This document shows, one piece after another, positions 8,401 to 16,792 of a stretch of DNA of 64,000 nucleotides. Each line of letters starts with the position of its first letter. Position 1 is the first letter of the stretch. The stretch is from UBA6115 sp050953005 (GTDB taxonomy: Bacteria; Bacillota; Clostridia; Christensenellales; Aristaeellaceae): assembly GCA_050953005.1 (NCBI GenBank), contig JBMNLV010000002.1, positions 61,326-125,325 on the forward strand, given 5' to 3'. The position numbers and the translations under genes are program-made. Below the pieces are notes generated by a model, which was given only the letters and a program-made list of their open reading frames with translations, ran no database searches and was not told the DNA's origin.

Positions 8401-8903
8401 TGAGGAAGCTTGCCGTCTTCTGCGTCCTGCTCATGGTGCTGGTGGTGGGCGTCACGCTGTGGGGCTATGCCCATGCCAGGCTGTCGCTGACAGCCCAGGC
8501 TGTGCGTGCCCTGCCCCGGGAAGAGCATAGCGTCCGCTTCGCCGGCCTCAGGCGCCAGCTGGACAGCGGGGCTGTGCGCGGCACAGTGTATGACAGGAAG
8601 CTCCAGGGCGGGGAGGATGATTATGTCATCCTGGAATACACCATTTCGGTTGCCAACCGCGGCCTGGTTAAGGCGCGGATGCTGGAAGCCGTGGTGGTGC
8701 CCCTGGCAGGGGATGTGCTGTGCTTTTCCCAGCAGGAGTATGACCGACAGGACGTCAACAGCTCCATTGATGTCCAGCCCGGGCGCCAGGTGATGCTGCG
8801 CTGTTATCTGCTTACCCGCAAGGATGCGCATGCCGTGCGCGAAATCCAGGTCAGCTACTATATCTGGGGCAATCCTTTTATTGTAAAGGTACGTTACGGT
8901 TAA
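8400..8903 (+). CDS. Single-pass membrane protein, third gene of ZorAB-like cassette
   Basis: 167 residues, family not recognised. One N-terminal membrane helix (residues 4-24, LAVFCVLLMVLVVGVTLWGY) is followed by about 140 residues with alternating hydrophobic strands, consistent with an extracytoplasmic beta domain. ATG 8400 overlaps the stop of the MotB-like gene by one base, so it belongs to the same operon. Known Zorya partners (ZorC, ZorD helicase, ZorE nuclease) are cytoplasmic; this protein is not like them. It could be a regulator or accessory subunit of the motor on the outer face of the membrane. That is inference from position and topology only. Confidence 0.6.
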   Translation: MRKLAVFCVLLMVLVVGVTLWGYAHARLSLTAQAVRALPREEHSVRFAGLRRQLDSGAVRGTVYDRKLQGGEDDYVILEYTISVANRGLVKARMLEAVVVPLAGDVLCFSQQEYDRQDVNSSIDVQPGRQVMLRCYLLTRKDAHAVREIQVSYYIWGNPFIVKVRYG

Positions 8904-8910
8904 GCGCTTC

Positions 8911-8939
8911 TTGACAAAACTGTCCGGCAGCCGTATGAT
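8911..8939 (+). promoter_or_regulatory. Strong SigA promoter for a non-coding transcript
   Basis: TTGACA, 17 bases, TATGAT, starting 8 bases after the stop of the third cassette gene. No open reading frame with a ribosome binding site starts within the next 230 bases. Confidence 0.7.
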
Positions 8940-8941
8940 GG

Positions 8942-9179
8942 GTGTGCAGGGATAACTACCTGAAGTGTGCGCCAGTTGACTGTTTTTACCCACATCATAC
9001 CTTATGGTACCCGGGTCAGCGGCGTGAGGCCAGGCCCCCGCCCACGCGATCGGGGAAGGCTGACTGTCGTTGCAGGGAACCGACCTGCTGTACATAGCGG
9101 GTGAAAAAATGGTTGACAGCGGCACTTTGGGCTATCCTCTGAAAGCGGCCAGGCTTGCCTGCCGTTTCTTGTTTTTTTA
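8942..9179 (+). ncRNA. Candidate structured small RNA (6S-like layout), not assigned to a family
   Basis: Between the promoter at 8911-8939 and a terminator at 9146-9179 lies about 230 bases without coding potential but with several complementary segments: GTGTGCAGG (8942-8950) can pair with CCTGC...ACAT (9084-9095), closing the whole; inside are TACC-TTAT-GGTA (8998-9009), GTCAGC/GCTGAC (9015-9020 with 9059-9064) and GCGTG/CACGC (9022-9026 with 9043-9047). Long-range end pairing with internal hairpins recalls 6S RNA. Hallmarks of RNase P RNA, SRP RNA and tmRNA were looked for and not found. Confidence 0.42.
9146..9179 (+). terminator. Rho-independent terminator of the small RNA unit
   Basis: Stem CGG(C)CAGG / CCTGCCG with one bulged C and loop CTTG, then TTTCTTGTTTTTTT. 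Confidence 0.65.
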
Positions 9180-9279
9180 TGGTATAAAATCTGGCGCGGA
9201 GATCGGCGGCGGATGATAATTGATTGCGTATCCGCTATGGACAGGGTGCGCAAGAGAGCTTGGGAAAGTGAGTGATCGG

Positions 9280-10347
9280 ATGGACACGGCCTGCCTGCCC
9301 GCTGATGAACAGGGTATAATCATAGCAGCGGGGATCTTGGCGTCCGGCGGCCTGGTGGCCTTTCCTACGGAGACGGTCTATGGCCTGGGCGCAAACGCGC
9401 TGGATGCCGGGGCGGTGGCCGCGATTTACGCAGCCAAGGGCCGGCCCGGGGATAACCCGCTCATCGCGCATGTCACTTGCATTGAGCAGGCGCGCGATTA
9501 TGGCGAGTGGAATTCCCTTGCCCAAACGCTGGCGGAGGCTTTTTGGCCCGGCCCTTTGACGCTGATTGTCGGCCGTAAGCCTTCCGTACCCGCCATGACC
9601 AGCGCCGGGCTGCCCACACTGGCGCTGCGCGCGCCCGATCATCCTACTGCCCGGGCGCTGATCGCCCGGTGCGGTTTTCCTTTGGCGGCGCCCAGCGCCA
9701 ACCGCTCCGGACGGCCCAGCCCCACACGCGCCGGCCATGTGCTGGAGGATCTGGGCGGACGCATACCCCTGGTGCTGGACGGCGGCCCCTGCATCATCGG
9801 GGTGGAGTCCACTGTCGTGGACGCTCTGGGCAGCGTGCCGGTCATTTTGCGCCCGGGCGCGGTCACTCCGGAGATGATCGCCATGGTGGCGGGGGAGTGC
9901 AGGCTGGCTGAATCGGCCATGCGCGTCCTGCGGGCTGATGAAAGCGCGCCCTCTCCGGGCATGCGGCACAAGCACTACGCCCCGCGCGCACGGATGAGCC
10001 TCGTGCGGGGCAAGCCGGAAGCTGTCCGCGCGGCCTTGCTGGCGCTGTCAGTCTCTTCCCCGGAGCGCACCTGGGTGCTGGCGCTGGACGACATCCTGGA
10101 AGGAAACAGCGCGGCCAACCTCAAGAGCCTGGGACGGGACGCCCGTGGCGCCGCGCACCGGCTGTTTCACCTGCTGCGCCTGGCGGATGAGGAAGGGGTG
10201 GAGCGCATCTACGCGCAGGCGCTGCCCCAGGACGGTCTGGGCCTGGCGGTGATGAACCGCCTATCCCGCGCGGCCGGCTTTGATGTCCTGGACGCTGAAT
10301 TGTTATTACAATCCAAATCATTGGAGCAAGAAAGGAAAACGAAATGA
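9280..10347 (+). CDS. sua5: Threonylcarbamoyl-AMP synthase, Sua5 type
   Basis: 355 residues from ATG 9280; an in-frame GTG at 9268 is an alternative and neither has a clear ribosome binding site. Makes threonylcarbamoyl-AMP from threonine, bicarbonate and ATP for t6A37 modification of tRNAs. The YrdC domain covers about residues 8-195 (AFPTETVYGLGANA, KGRPGDNPL, PSANRSGRPSPT), and a C-terminal Sua5 domain follows a linker with SPGMRHKHYAP, so it is the long Sua5 form rather than short TsaC. A TATAAAAT box at 9183-9190 may be its promoter. Its stop overlaps the start of the next gene (ATGA). Confidence 0.9.
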   Translation: MDTACLPADEQGIIIAAGILASGGLVAFPTETVYGLGANALDAGAVAAIYAAKGRPGDNPLIAHVTCIEQARDYGEWNSLAQTLAEAFWPGPLTLIVGRKPSVPAMTSAGLPTLALRAPDHPTARALIARCGFPLAAPSANRSGRPSPTRAGHVLEDLGGRIPLVLDGGPCIIGVESTVVDALGSVPVILRPGAVTPEMIAMVAGECRLAESAMRVLRADESAPSPGMRHKHYAPRARMSLVRGKPEAVRAALLALSVSSPERTWVLALDDILEGNSAANLKSLGRDARGAAHRLFHLLRLADEEGVERIYAQALPQDGLGLAVMNRLSRAAGFDVLDAELLLQSKSLEQERKTK

Positions 10348-11384
10348 AAAAACTGCTGTCTGTGTTGCTGGCTCTTTTCTTACTGACCAGTCTGACCCTG
10401 CCCCTGGCAAACGCTGAGGAGGAAAAGGTTCTCAACTTCTTTTCCTGGGCAACCTACATTGATGACGCCACTGTGGCCCGCTTTACCGAGCAGACCGGCA
10501 TCCGCGTAAACTACACCACCTTTGCCAGCAACGAAGAAATGCTGCTGAAGATGACGATGACCGGGAACGAATACGACGTCATTCTTGCCAGCGATTATGC
10601 CATCAACATGCTGCGCAAGGACGGCAAGCTGCTTCCCCTTGACAAGGAAAAGCTGCCCAATTACGGCAACCTGGATCCGGACTTCCTGGGGCAGTATTAT
10701 GATGAGAACAACGAGTATACCGTGCCTTATACCGCGGGCACCCCGCTGATTGTCTACAACCCCGACCTGGTGGACATTGAGATCACCGGCTATGAGGACC
10801 TGTGGAACCCCGCGCTCAAGGACAGCGTGGTCATCATTGACGACGCGCGCAACATCATCGGTATTACGCTTAAGACCCTGGGCTATTCCTTCAATACCAC
10901 CGATGACGGGCAGCTGGCCCAGGCCCGCGAGAAGCTGATGAAGCTGCGCCCCAACGTGCGCTCCTTTAACTATGACACGCCGCACAACGATTTGATTTCC
11001 GGCGAGGTATCCGTAGGCTATATGTTTACGCCGTTTGTGCTGCTGGCCATGGACGAGATGCCCAACCTGAAGGTGGTCTACCCCAAGGAAGGCATGGGCT
11101 TCGGGATCGACTCCCTGGTGATTTCTGCCAACGCGCCGCACCCGGACAACGCGCATGTGCTGCTGAACTTCCTGCTGGATTCCCAGGTGGCAGGCAATAC
11201 CGCGGGCATGCAGTACTACCTGTCCCCGGTGGCGACCGCCTATGAGTATATCCCCGAGTACTTGAGGGACAACCCCGCCATTCGCATCCCGAAAGAGATC
11301 CTGGGCGAAACCGAGTTCATCATGGACCTTGGCGAGTACGAGAGCAAATACCAGGAGATTTGGGCGGAGTTCAAACTGCAGTAA
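10344..11384 (+). CDS. Second PotD-like ABC substrate-binding protein, without permease genes
   Basis: 346 residues, same family and length as the protein at 220-1257 (compare NFFSWATYIDDATVARFTEQTG with NVFNWEDYISEEALKLFEKETG). Signal peptide at residues 1-24 ending ANA. The core motif YDVILASDYAINMLRKDG matches the paralog. It overlaps sua5 by four bases and has AAAGGA upstream, so it is translated from the sua5 message. No permease or ATPase gene is nearby; it may serve the transporter at the left edge of the window, or a system elsewhere. Ligand unknown; polyamine is only a family-based guess. Confidence 0.83.
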   Translation: MKKLLSVLLALFLLTSLTLPLANAEEEKVLNFFSWATYIDDATVARFTEQTGIRVNYTTFASNEEMLLKMTMTGNEYDVILASDYAINMLRKDGKLLPLDKEKLPNYGNLDPDFLGQYYDENNEYTVPYTAGTPLIVYNPDLVDIEITGYEDLWNPALKDSVVIIDDARNIIGITLKTLGYSFNTTDDGQLAQAREKLMKLRPNVRSFNYDTPHNDLISGEVSVGYMFTPFVLLAMDEMPNLKVVYPKEGMGFGIDSLVISANAPHPDNAHVLLNFLLDSQVAGNTAGMQYYLSPVATAYEYIPEYLRDNPAIRIPKEILGETEFIMDLGEYESKYQEIWAEFKLQ

Positions 11385-11391
11385 GGTATAA

Positions 11392-11553
11392 TACTGATTC
11401 CAATCTTTATTGCATCGTCGCGCCGGGTCTTTGGTCGCCCTGCTGTGTCAGTCAACCTCAACGTAGCTTAGGCTACGCCATCGGTTTCCTTCCTTGCAGG
11501 ACAATAAAATCCCTCGCCGCTTTGGATGCAATAAAGCTTTACATCAGTATAAG
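11392..11553. repeat. Large intergenic palindromic element, copy 1
   Basis: Nested perfect inverted repeats: ATACTGAT (11391-11398) with ATCAGTAT (11542-11549), ATTGCATC with GATGCAAT inside them, and a central CGTAGC-TTAG-GCTACG hairpin. The central GTAGC...GCTACGCC and a downstream AAAATCC are shared with the elements at 15490-15660 and 27515-27600. No coding potential. Confidence 0.55.
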
Positions 11554-11570
11554 GCCCTGCAACAAACGCC

Positions 11571-11603
11571 AGCCCCCGCGCCTGTTCCCGCGCGGGGGCT
11601 TTC
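11571..11603. terminator. Hairpin between convergent genes
   Basis: Perfect 11-bp stem AGCCCCCGCGC / GCGCGGGGGCT with loop CTGTTCCC. The T-tract is short, so it may act for either strand or only as an mRNA end stabiliser. Confidence 0.6.
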
Positions 11604-11620
11604 GCGATCCTGTGTATTTG

Positions 11621-12805
11621 TCAGGGAGCTGTCACCTGGCTGCTCAAATTCTCAAAAAAGTCATTTCCAAGCACATCCGGCCCCACCATGGTCCTTGCCA
11701 GGCCGAAATCGTAGCTGGAATAGGCGCTGTCACGCGGCTCCACCTTGAACTGTTCATATTTGTGCTGGGAACGGTGGTGCGTATAGGCCTCTGCGGCCAT
11801 TTCAAATCCCGTCCTGCCGCCAAAGGCGGACAGGGGCTGGTCCCAGTCCATGGTGACGCGGTTTTCAGGGTAGAGATGCAGGTACAGCTTGCTGACCTGC
11901 CAGGCGCCGTAAGCCGCGGCGGATTCCTGATACTTGCCGGCGTCAGCCGCGGCGTCAAAGGCATACAGAGCCAAATCGGCGCACAGCCGGTGCATGCCAT
12001 GCCCGTATTCGCCCTTGACATCGTGGGAGACCACCACATCCGGCTTGTATTTGCGGTACAGCTCCACCGCGAAGCGCTGGGTTTTGGCCTTGCCGAACTC
12101 CTTGTAGGCGCTCTCCAGCCTGGTGGAGTACTTGTCGTGGAAGGGGCCGATGACCGGGTAGTTGCGCACCCCCATGGTCCATAACGAATTGAGCAGCTCG
12201 CTGGTGCGGTAGCGCGCGCCGGATGAGAAAACGGCTGCCACCACATCCATTTCCAGCTGGCCGGCGTAGGTTGGCAGGGTGCCTGCGAAAAACAGGGCTT
12301 CGTCATCCGGATGGGCAAACAGCAGCAGCAGATCGCACTTGTTGTCGGGCAGCTGCCATTGCTGCACCCAGGCAGGCACTTCTCCCTGACCCAGCACGAA
12401 AATTTCCTCCATGCCAAACCATTTTTTGCTCTTGCCTTCGGGCTTGAGGCGCAACTCCTTCACCCCATCCAGGGGGTAGTACATGTGCTGGAAGGGGGCG
12501 GGCTCAAAAACGGTCTTTTTCCAGCTGCCTCCCACCTTTTGCTCCAGCGCCCAGCCGCGCGGCGCTTCCATCCAGCCGATGTACAAGCCGTACATGGGCT
12601 CCTTGCTTTTGATGGTGACGGTCTTCGCGCTGGTATCCCCGCTCCAGTAGGTGTTCCAGTCACGGTCAAACAAGCGCTTGGCGGAGAAGCCTTTTGATGC
12701 CACAGTGATGCTGCATTCCGCTGTGATGTCCTGAGCTTCCAGGGCCAGCGCCGGGACGGTAATCATCAGCATCGCAGCCAGGACAAGCCATACAATCTTC
12801 TTCAT
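11621..12805 (-). CDS. Secreted PIG-L/LmbE-family deacetylase with discoidin-like N-terminal domain
   Basis: 394 residues from ATG 12805 (AAAGGA seven bases upstream); the frame extends to 12859 but that has no signal. A Sec signal peptide (MKKIVWLVLAAMLMITVPALA) leads to a domain at about residues 25-150 that resembles F5/8 type C carbohydrate-binding modules (LFDRDWNTYWSGD). The PIG-L zinc hydrolase domain follows: AHPDDE (metal-binding His, Asp, Asp) and HDVKGEYGHGMHR with the third metal His. Expected reaction is de-N-acetylation of an N-acetylglucosamine-containing glycan outside the cell. Its own promoter is at 12832-12859. Confidence 0.84.
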   Translation of the reverse strand: MKKIVWLVLAAMLMITVPALALEAQDITAECSITVASKGFSAKRLFDRDWNTYWSGDTSAKTVTIKSKEPMYGLYIGWMEAPRGWALEQKVGGSWKKTVFEPAPFQHMYYPLDGVKELRLKPEGKSKKWFGMEEIFVLGQGEVPAWVQQWQLPDNKCDLLLLFAHPDDEALFFAGTLPTYAGQLEMDVVAAVFSSGARYRTSELLNSLWTMGVRNYPVIGPFHDKYSTRLESAYKEFGKAKTQRFAVELYRKYKPDVVVSHDVKGEYGHGMHRLCADLALYAFDAAADAGKYQESAAAYGAWQVSKLYLHLYPENRVTMDWDQPLSAFGGRTGFEMAAEAYTHHRSQHKYEQFKVEPRDSAYSSYDFGLARTMVGPDVLGNDFFENLSSQVTAP

Positions 12806-12831
12806 ATCAGTTCCTTTCTGGATTGAGTCCA

Positions 12832-12859
12832 GTATAGGCAGAGCGCATTTTACTGTCAA
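12832..12859 (-). promoter_or_regulatory. SigA promoter for the PIG-L deacetylase gene
   Basis: Minus-strand TTGACA, 16 bases, TATACT, about 25 bases before the ATG at 12805. Confidence 0.6.
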
Positions 12860-12885
12860 GAATGCTGCCGCGCAGTTGCCGCTGC

Positions 12886-12914
12886 TTTACAAAACGGCTG
12901 CTTGCTTCTATACT
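12886..12914 (+). promoter_or_regulatory. SigA promoter for leuS
   Basis: TTTACA, 17 bases, TATACT, followed by GCAAAGGAGG and the ATG at 12942. The expression signals of the disrupted gene are intact. Confidence 0.65.
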
Positions 12915-12941
12915 TTGCAGGTAAGCAAAGGAGGATGCCCT

Positions 12942-15365
12942 ATGTCGAATCTGCCGTATGAACCAGCCCGTATGAACCCAAATGGCAGCGCTTCTGGGAG
13001 GACATCAGGTTTTCGCCGCCCGGCAGGATGCCAGCCGCCCCAAGTACTACTGCCTGATCGAGTTTCCCTATCCCTCCGGCGCGGGCTTGCATGTGGGCCA
13101 TCCGCGCAGCAACACGGCGCTGGACATCATCGCCCGCAAGCGCCGCATGGAAGGCTACAACGTGCTCTATCCGATCGGCTGGGATGCCTTTGGCCTGCCG
13201 ACGGAGAACTATGCCATCGCCAACAGCGTCCACCCGGCCAAGGTCACCCGCGACAACGTCAACCATTTCCGCGCGCAGCTGAAGCGCCTGGGCTTTTCCT
13301 TTGACTATTCCCGGGAGGTGGATACCACCGACCCCTCCTACTACAAGTGGACGCAGTGGATCTTCTCTCAAGCTGTATGAGCATGGCCTGGCCTACAAGG
13401 CCGAGATGCCCATCAACTGGTGCCCGCGCTGCAAAATCGGCCTGGCCAATGAGGAGGTGGTGGCCGGCATGTGCGAGCGCTGCGGCCATCAGGTGACCCA
13501 CAAGGTCAAAAACCAGTGGATGCTGGCCATCACCCGCTACGCCCAAAAGCTGCTGGACGGCTTGGATACCGTGGACTTTATTGAGCCGGTCAAGGCCCAG
13601 CAGCGCAACTGGATCGGCCGTTCCGAGGGCTGCGAGGCCGATTTCGCGATCGCGGGCACCGGAGAGGCGCTGCGCGTGTTCACCACCCGGCCGGATACGA
13701 TGTTCGGCGCCACCTATATGGTGCTCTCGCCCGAGCATCCCGTGATCGAGCGATTTGCCGAGCGGATTGAAAACATCGAGGACCTGCGCGCCTACCGCGA
13801 GCAGGCCGCCGCCAAGAGCGATTTTGAGCGCGCCGAGATGCAAAAGGACAAGACCGGCGTTGAAGTCAACGGCCTCAAGGCCGTCAACCCCGCCACCGGG
13901 CAGCAGATCCCCCTCTGGGTCAGCGATTATGTGCTGAATGGGCTACGGCACCGGCGCCGTCATGGCGGTGCCCGGGCATGACGAGCGCGACTGGGAGTTC
14001 GCCCAGCGCCTATTCAACCTGCCCATTGTGGAGGTGGTGGCCGGCGGTGATGTCGACGCAGCAGGCCTACACCGACATTGATGACGGCATCCTGGTCAAC
14101 TCCGGCTTGCTCGACGGCTTTACGGTCAAGCACGCCCAGGAGGCGATGATGGACCACGCTGGAGGAGCGTGGGCCTCGCCAAGCGCAAGGTCAACTACAA
14201 GCTGCGCGACTGGGTCTTTTCCCGCCAGCGCTACTGGGGGGAGCCCATCCCGATGGTGCATTGCCCTTCTTGCGGCGTGGTGCCCCTGGGTGAGGACCGG
14301 CTGCCCCTGCTGCTGCCGGATGTGGACAGCTATGAGCCGACCGATTCGGGCGAGAGCCCGCTGGCAGCCATCACCGACTGGGTCAACACCACCTGCCCCA
14401 GGTGCGGCGGGCCTGCCCGGCGCGAGACCGATACCATGCCCCAGTGGGCGGGTTCCAGCTGGTATTTCCTGCGCTATTGCGACCCGCACAACAGCCGGGC
14501 CTTTGCCTCGCGGGAGGCGCTTGATTACTGGATGCCTGTGGACTGGTACAACGGCGGTATGGAGCACACCACCCTGCACCTGCTCTACAGCCGGTTCTGG
14601 CACCTCTTTTTGCATGACATCGGACTGGTCAGGGCGCCCGAGCCTTACGCCAGGCGCACCAGCCACGGCATGATCCTGGGCGAGAACGGCGAGAAAATGT
14701 CCAAGTCCCGCGGCAATGTCATCAACCCTGATGACCTGGTTGACGAGATCGGCGCGGACGCCTTCCGCGTGTATGAGATGTTCATGGGCGCCTTTGACCA
14801 GGCTATCCCGTGGAGCATGAACGGCGCGCGCGGCGCGCGGCGATTCCTGGAGCGCGTGTGGCGGCTGCAGGATATGATGTCAGGGCGTGAGGACGCCTTC
14901 AGCCCGGGGCTGCGTGTATTGTTCAACCAGTCCATCAAAAAGGTGGGCGAGGACTATGAGCGCATGAAGTACAACACCGCCATCGCACAGATGATGACCC
15001 TGGTCAACGCTTTTTATGAGCAGGGCAGCGTGAGCGCGGGCGATTTGAAGGCGCTGCTGCTGCTGCTGTCCCCTGTCGCGCCCCACCTGTGCGAGGAAAT
15101 CTGGCTTGCGCAGGGCTTTGGCGGCTACATCCACGAGCAGGCCTGGCCAAGCTATGATGAGGCCTACCTGGTGGATGACGCGGTGGAAATCGCCGTGCAA
15201 ATCAATGGCAAGGTGCGCGCGCGCATCATGGTGCCCTCGGATCTGGACCGGGATGCCGGGGAGGAACTGGTCCGCCATGAGCAGGTAGCCCCGTTGGTGG
15301 AAGGCAGGCAGGTCGTCAAATGCATTTATGTGCCCGGCAGGCTGCTGAACCTGGTTGTTAAATAA
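12942..15365 (+). pseudogene. leuS: Leucyl-tRNA synthetase, reading frame broken by about seven indels
   Basis: Summed over frames this is a full-length class I LeuRS (about 807 residues): N-terminus MSNLPYEPAR, HIGH-type motif LHVGHP, editing domain (FTTRPDTMFGATY), KMSKS loop GEKMSKSRGN and C-terminal anticodon domain. It cannot be read in one frame. Frame changes occur near 12970 (-1), 12993 (-1), 13368 (+1), 13937 (+1), 14055 (+1), 14155 (+1) and 14169 (+1); from 14169 it is open to the TAA. The net change is +3, so the last segment is back in the starting frame. Residues on both sides of each break remain conserved. Either sequence errors or a very young pseudogene; a working copy would have to exist elsewhere if the breaks are real. 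Confidence 0.9.
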
Positions 15366-15415
15366 ACAAATAAATCTCAAAAAAAGCAGGTGTGCCCGCC
15401 GGCAAATCGCAAATC

Positions 15416-15453
15416 AAAAACCTGCCATGCCTGGTGCGCGTGGCAGGTTTTTT
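15416..15453 (+). terminator. Rho-independent terminator after leuS
   Basis: AAAAACCTGCCA pairs with TGGCAGGTTTTT over 12 bp, ending in a T-run. Confidence 0.9.
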
Positions 15454-15489
15454 GAGGTCGTCAGGCAGGAAGTGTTTTGTCAAATACCT

Positions 15490-15660
15490 TTTTTGATTTA
15501 TTGACGCTTTTATCATGGCGCAGCCGCAGACTTGCCTTTTTGCCTCTGGCGATGTCGCTGTTCACTTGACGTAGCGCTGCTACGCCTGCGTTCACGCTCC
15601 TCGCCAGAGACAAAAATCCTGCGCTACTTTGTGCGCCACGATGGCGTAATTTGCTCTAAC
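15490..15660. repeat. Large intergenic palindromic element, copy 2
   Basis: Nested inverted repeats: ATCATGGCGCA with TGCGCCACGAT on the outside, TGCCTCTGGCGA with TCGCCAGAGACA further in, and GTAGC-GCT-GCTAC at the centre. Architecture and central motif match copy 1 at 11392-11553; GACAAAAATCC in the right arm matches its AATAAAATCC. Confidence 0.55.
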
Positions 15661-15692
15661 ATATCGTTCGTTTTTCTATACCAGTCTGTCGG

Positions 15693-16385
15693 TTAGCTGA
15701 ATCTGTGAATCCTTATGTCATCAAAATTTCCGTCGAGGCAATAGTATACTGCATTCTCATTTCGAGAATATACAAACGAGATTTTTGTTCCCCATTGTCC
15801 TTCCTGTTTCACCTGTTTCAGTAAGTCCAGAGCATCATCCACAGTAAAATCCTCATTACTTTTCTGCAGGACGGACAAAGCCTTGTCATAACGGTCTTTT
15901 CCGTAAAACGGGTTGCTGTAATCACTCAACTCTGTCAAAATCGGGAAATTGCAAACCACAGCAAAATCATCCTCACATTGCCTGAAACCGTATCCCGGCT
16001 CGATAATAAGAAAATCCCCATCACGGTTTCCTATCAGTGAGTGCATGGTAGCCGCAGGTATATTAACAACTGTTGCCTCTCGGATAATTCTCCCGACATC
16101 CTCAAAAGAATATTTTCCCCGTATATATTTATCGTTCAGCAGGTCAATACGTTCTCTTCGAACACCCTTGGGAACAGCAAAGACCTCACCATTCATATAC
16201 GGTAAATTTCCAAACTGGCCGTTGTTGTTCACCCCGTGGGTAAGATATGTTTTACTGCCCACAGTAATACCAACTGAGAAGTATTCCTTCTTTTTTATCA
16301 GCTTATAACTCCACACAGCCGGGTCAATATCCAGATTGTAGCCGTAAAGTACGTCAGTTCCTTTTTTCGCAATTGCCGTGCACAT
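15693..16385 (-). CDS. Choloylglycine-hydrolase-family Ntn amidohydrolase
   Basis: 230 residues from ATG 16385 (GGAGATGG upstream). The second codon is Cys (MCTAIAKKG), which after Met removal would be the N-terminal nucleophile of the bile salt hydrolase/penicillin V acylase family of linear-amide hydrolases. Further family features are GYNLDID, LIIEPGYG and CNFPILTE. At 230 residues it is about 100 shorter than typical bile salt hydrolases, so the substrate could be an acyl-homoserine lactone, a penicillin or another linear amide. It is clearly richer in A+T than its neighbours and lies beside mobile-element remains, which suggests acquisition by transfer. Confidence 0.78.
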   Translation of the reverse strand: MCTAIAKKGTDVLYGYNLDIDPAVWSYKLIKKKEYFSVGITVGSKTYLTHGVNNNGQFGNLPYMNGEVFAVPKGVRRERIDLLNDKYIRGKYSFEDVGRIIREATVVNIPAATMHSLIGNRDGDFLIIEPGYGFRQCEDDFAVVCNFPILTELSDYSNPFYGKDRYDKALSVLQKSNEDFTVDDALDLLKQVKQEGQWGTKISFVYSRNENAVYYCLDGNFDDIRIHRFS

Positions 16386-16446
16386 ATCATTCCATCTCCA
16401 AATTAAAATTTGTTTCACTCAATACTAATAATATTTCAGCTTAGTT

Positions 16447-16596
16447 TTATAGACCTAACTCTTGCTTCTTTACCTGTGTCAGTCCTCTGTTTTCCTGTTG
16501 TGATTTTTCTATGCAATTCCTAACACTTTCAGCCTGTTCTGCTTCTTCTCGTATTTCCAACATTTGGTTGTATGTGCTAACTTCAGTTTTCAATAT
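16447..16596 (-). pseudogene. Fragment resembling the C-terminal end of a mobilisation protein
   Basis: Reads about 49 codons to a TAA (MLEIREEAEQAESVRNCIEK and so on), strongly helical and charged, like the tail of a relaxase/mobilisation protein. No start. Found between the amidohydrolase and the recombinase fragment on the same strand, in an AT-rich stretch. The family call is from residue pattern only. Confidence 0.35.
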
Positions 16597-16600
16597 CTTT

Positions 16601-16711
16601 CTAAAATGCCTTTTGATTTAATATACTGTTGTTTTCGCCACCGTCCCTGTCCTCATCACAAACTGAAAGGCGGGAGTATAGCGCTGTGATTTTATTCGTG
16701 TTTTCTATCAT
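16601..16711 (-). pseudogene. N-terminal fragment of a large serine recombinase
   Basis: 36 codons from ATG 16711 with AAAGGAGG upstream, ending in TAG: the segment NKITALYSRLSVCDEDRDGG continues into NSILNQKAF. This matches the conserved start of transposon-type large serine recombinases (TALYxRLSxDDE...NSIxNQK), including the catalytic Ser in YSRLS. Everything after about residue 36 is missing. Remnant of an integrated element. Confidence 0.6.
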
Positions 16712-16792
16712 GGCATTATCCTCCTTTTTTCGTGTCTGTATATCACTCCTATTCAGTTAATATTATGTAACCCAGCCTGCAGTGCCGGCTGT

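Noticed and set aside
9001..9180. T-box, tmRNA, RNase P RNA or SRP RNA in the 8.9-9.2 kb structured region
   Set aside because: The diagnostic conserved strings of these RNAs were looked for and are missing; only an unassigned structured RNA can be supported.
11392..11553. CRISPR array or tRNA in the palindromic intergenic region
   Set aside because: No regular spacer-repeat spacing and no cloverleaf or TPsiC-type sequence; it is a single nested palindrome.
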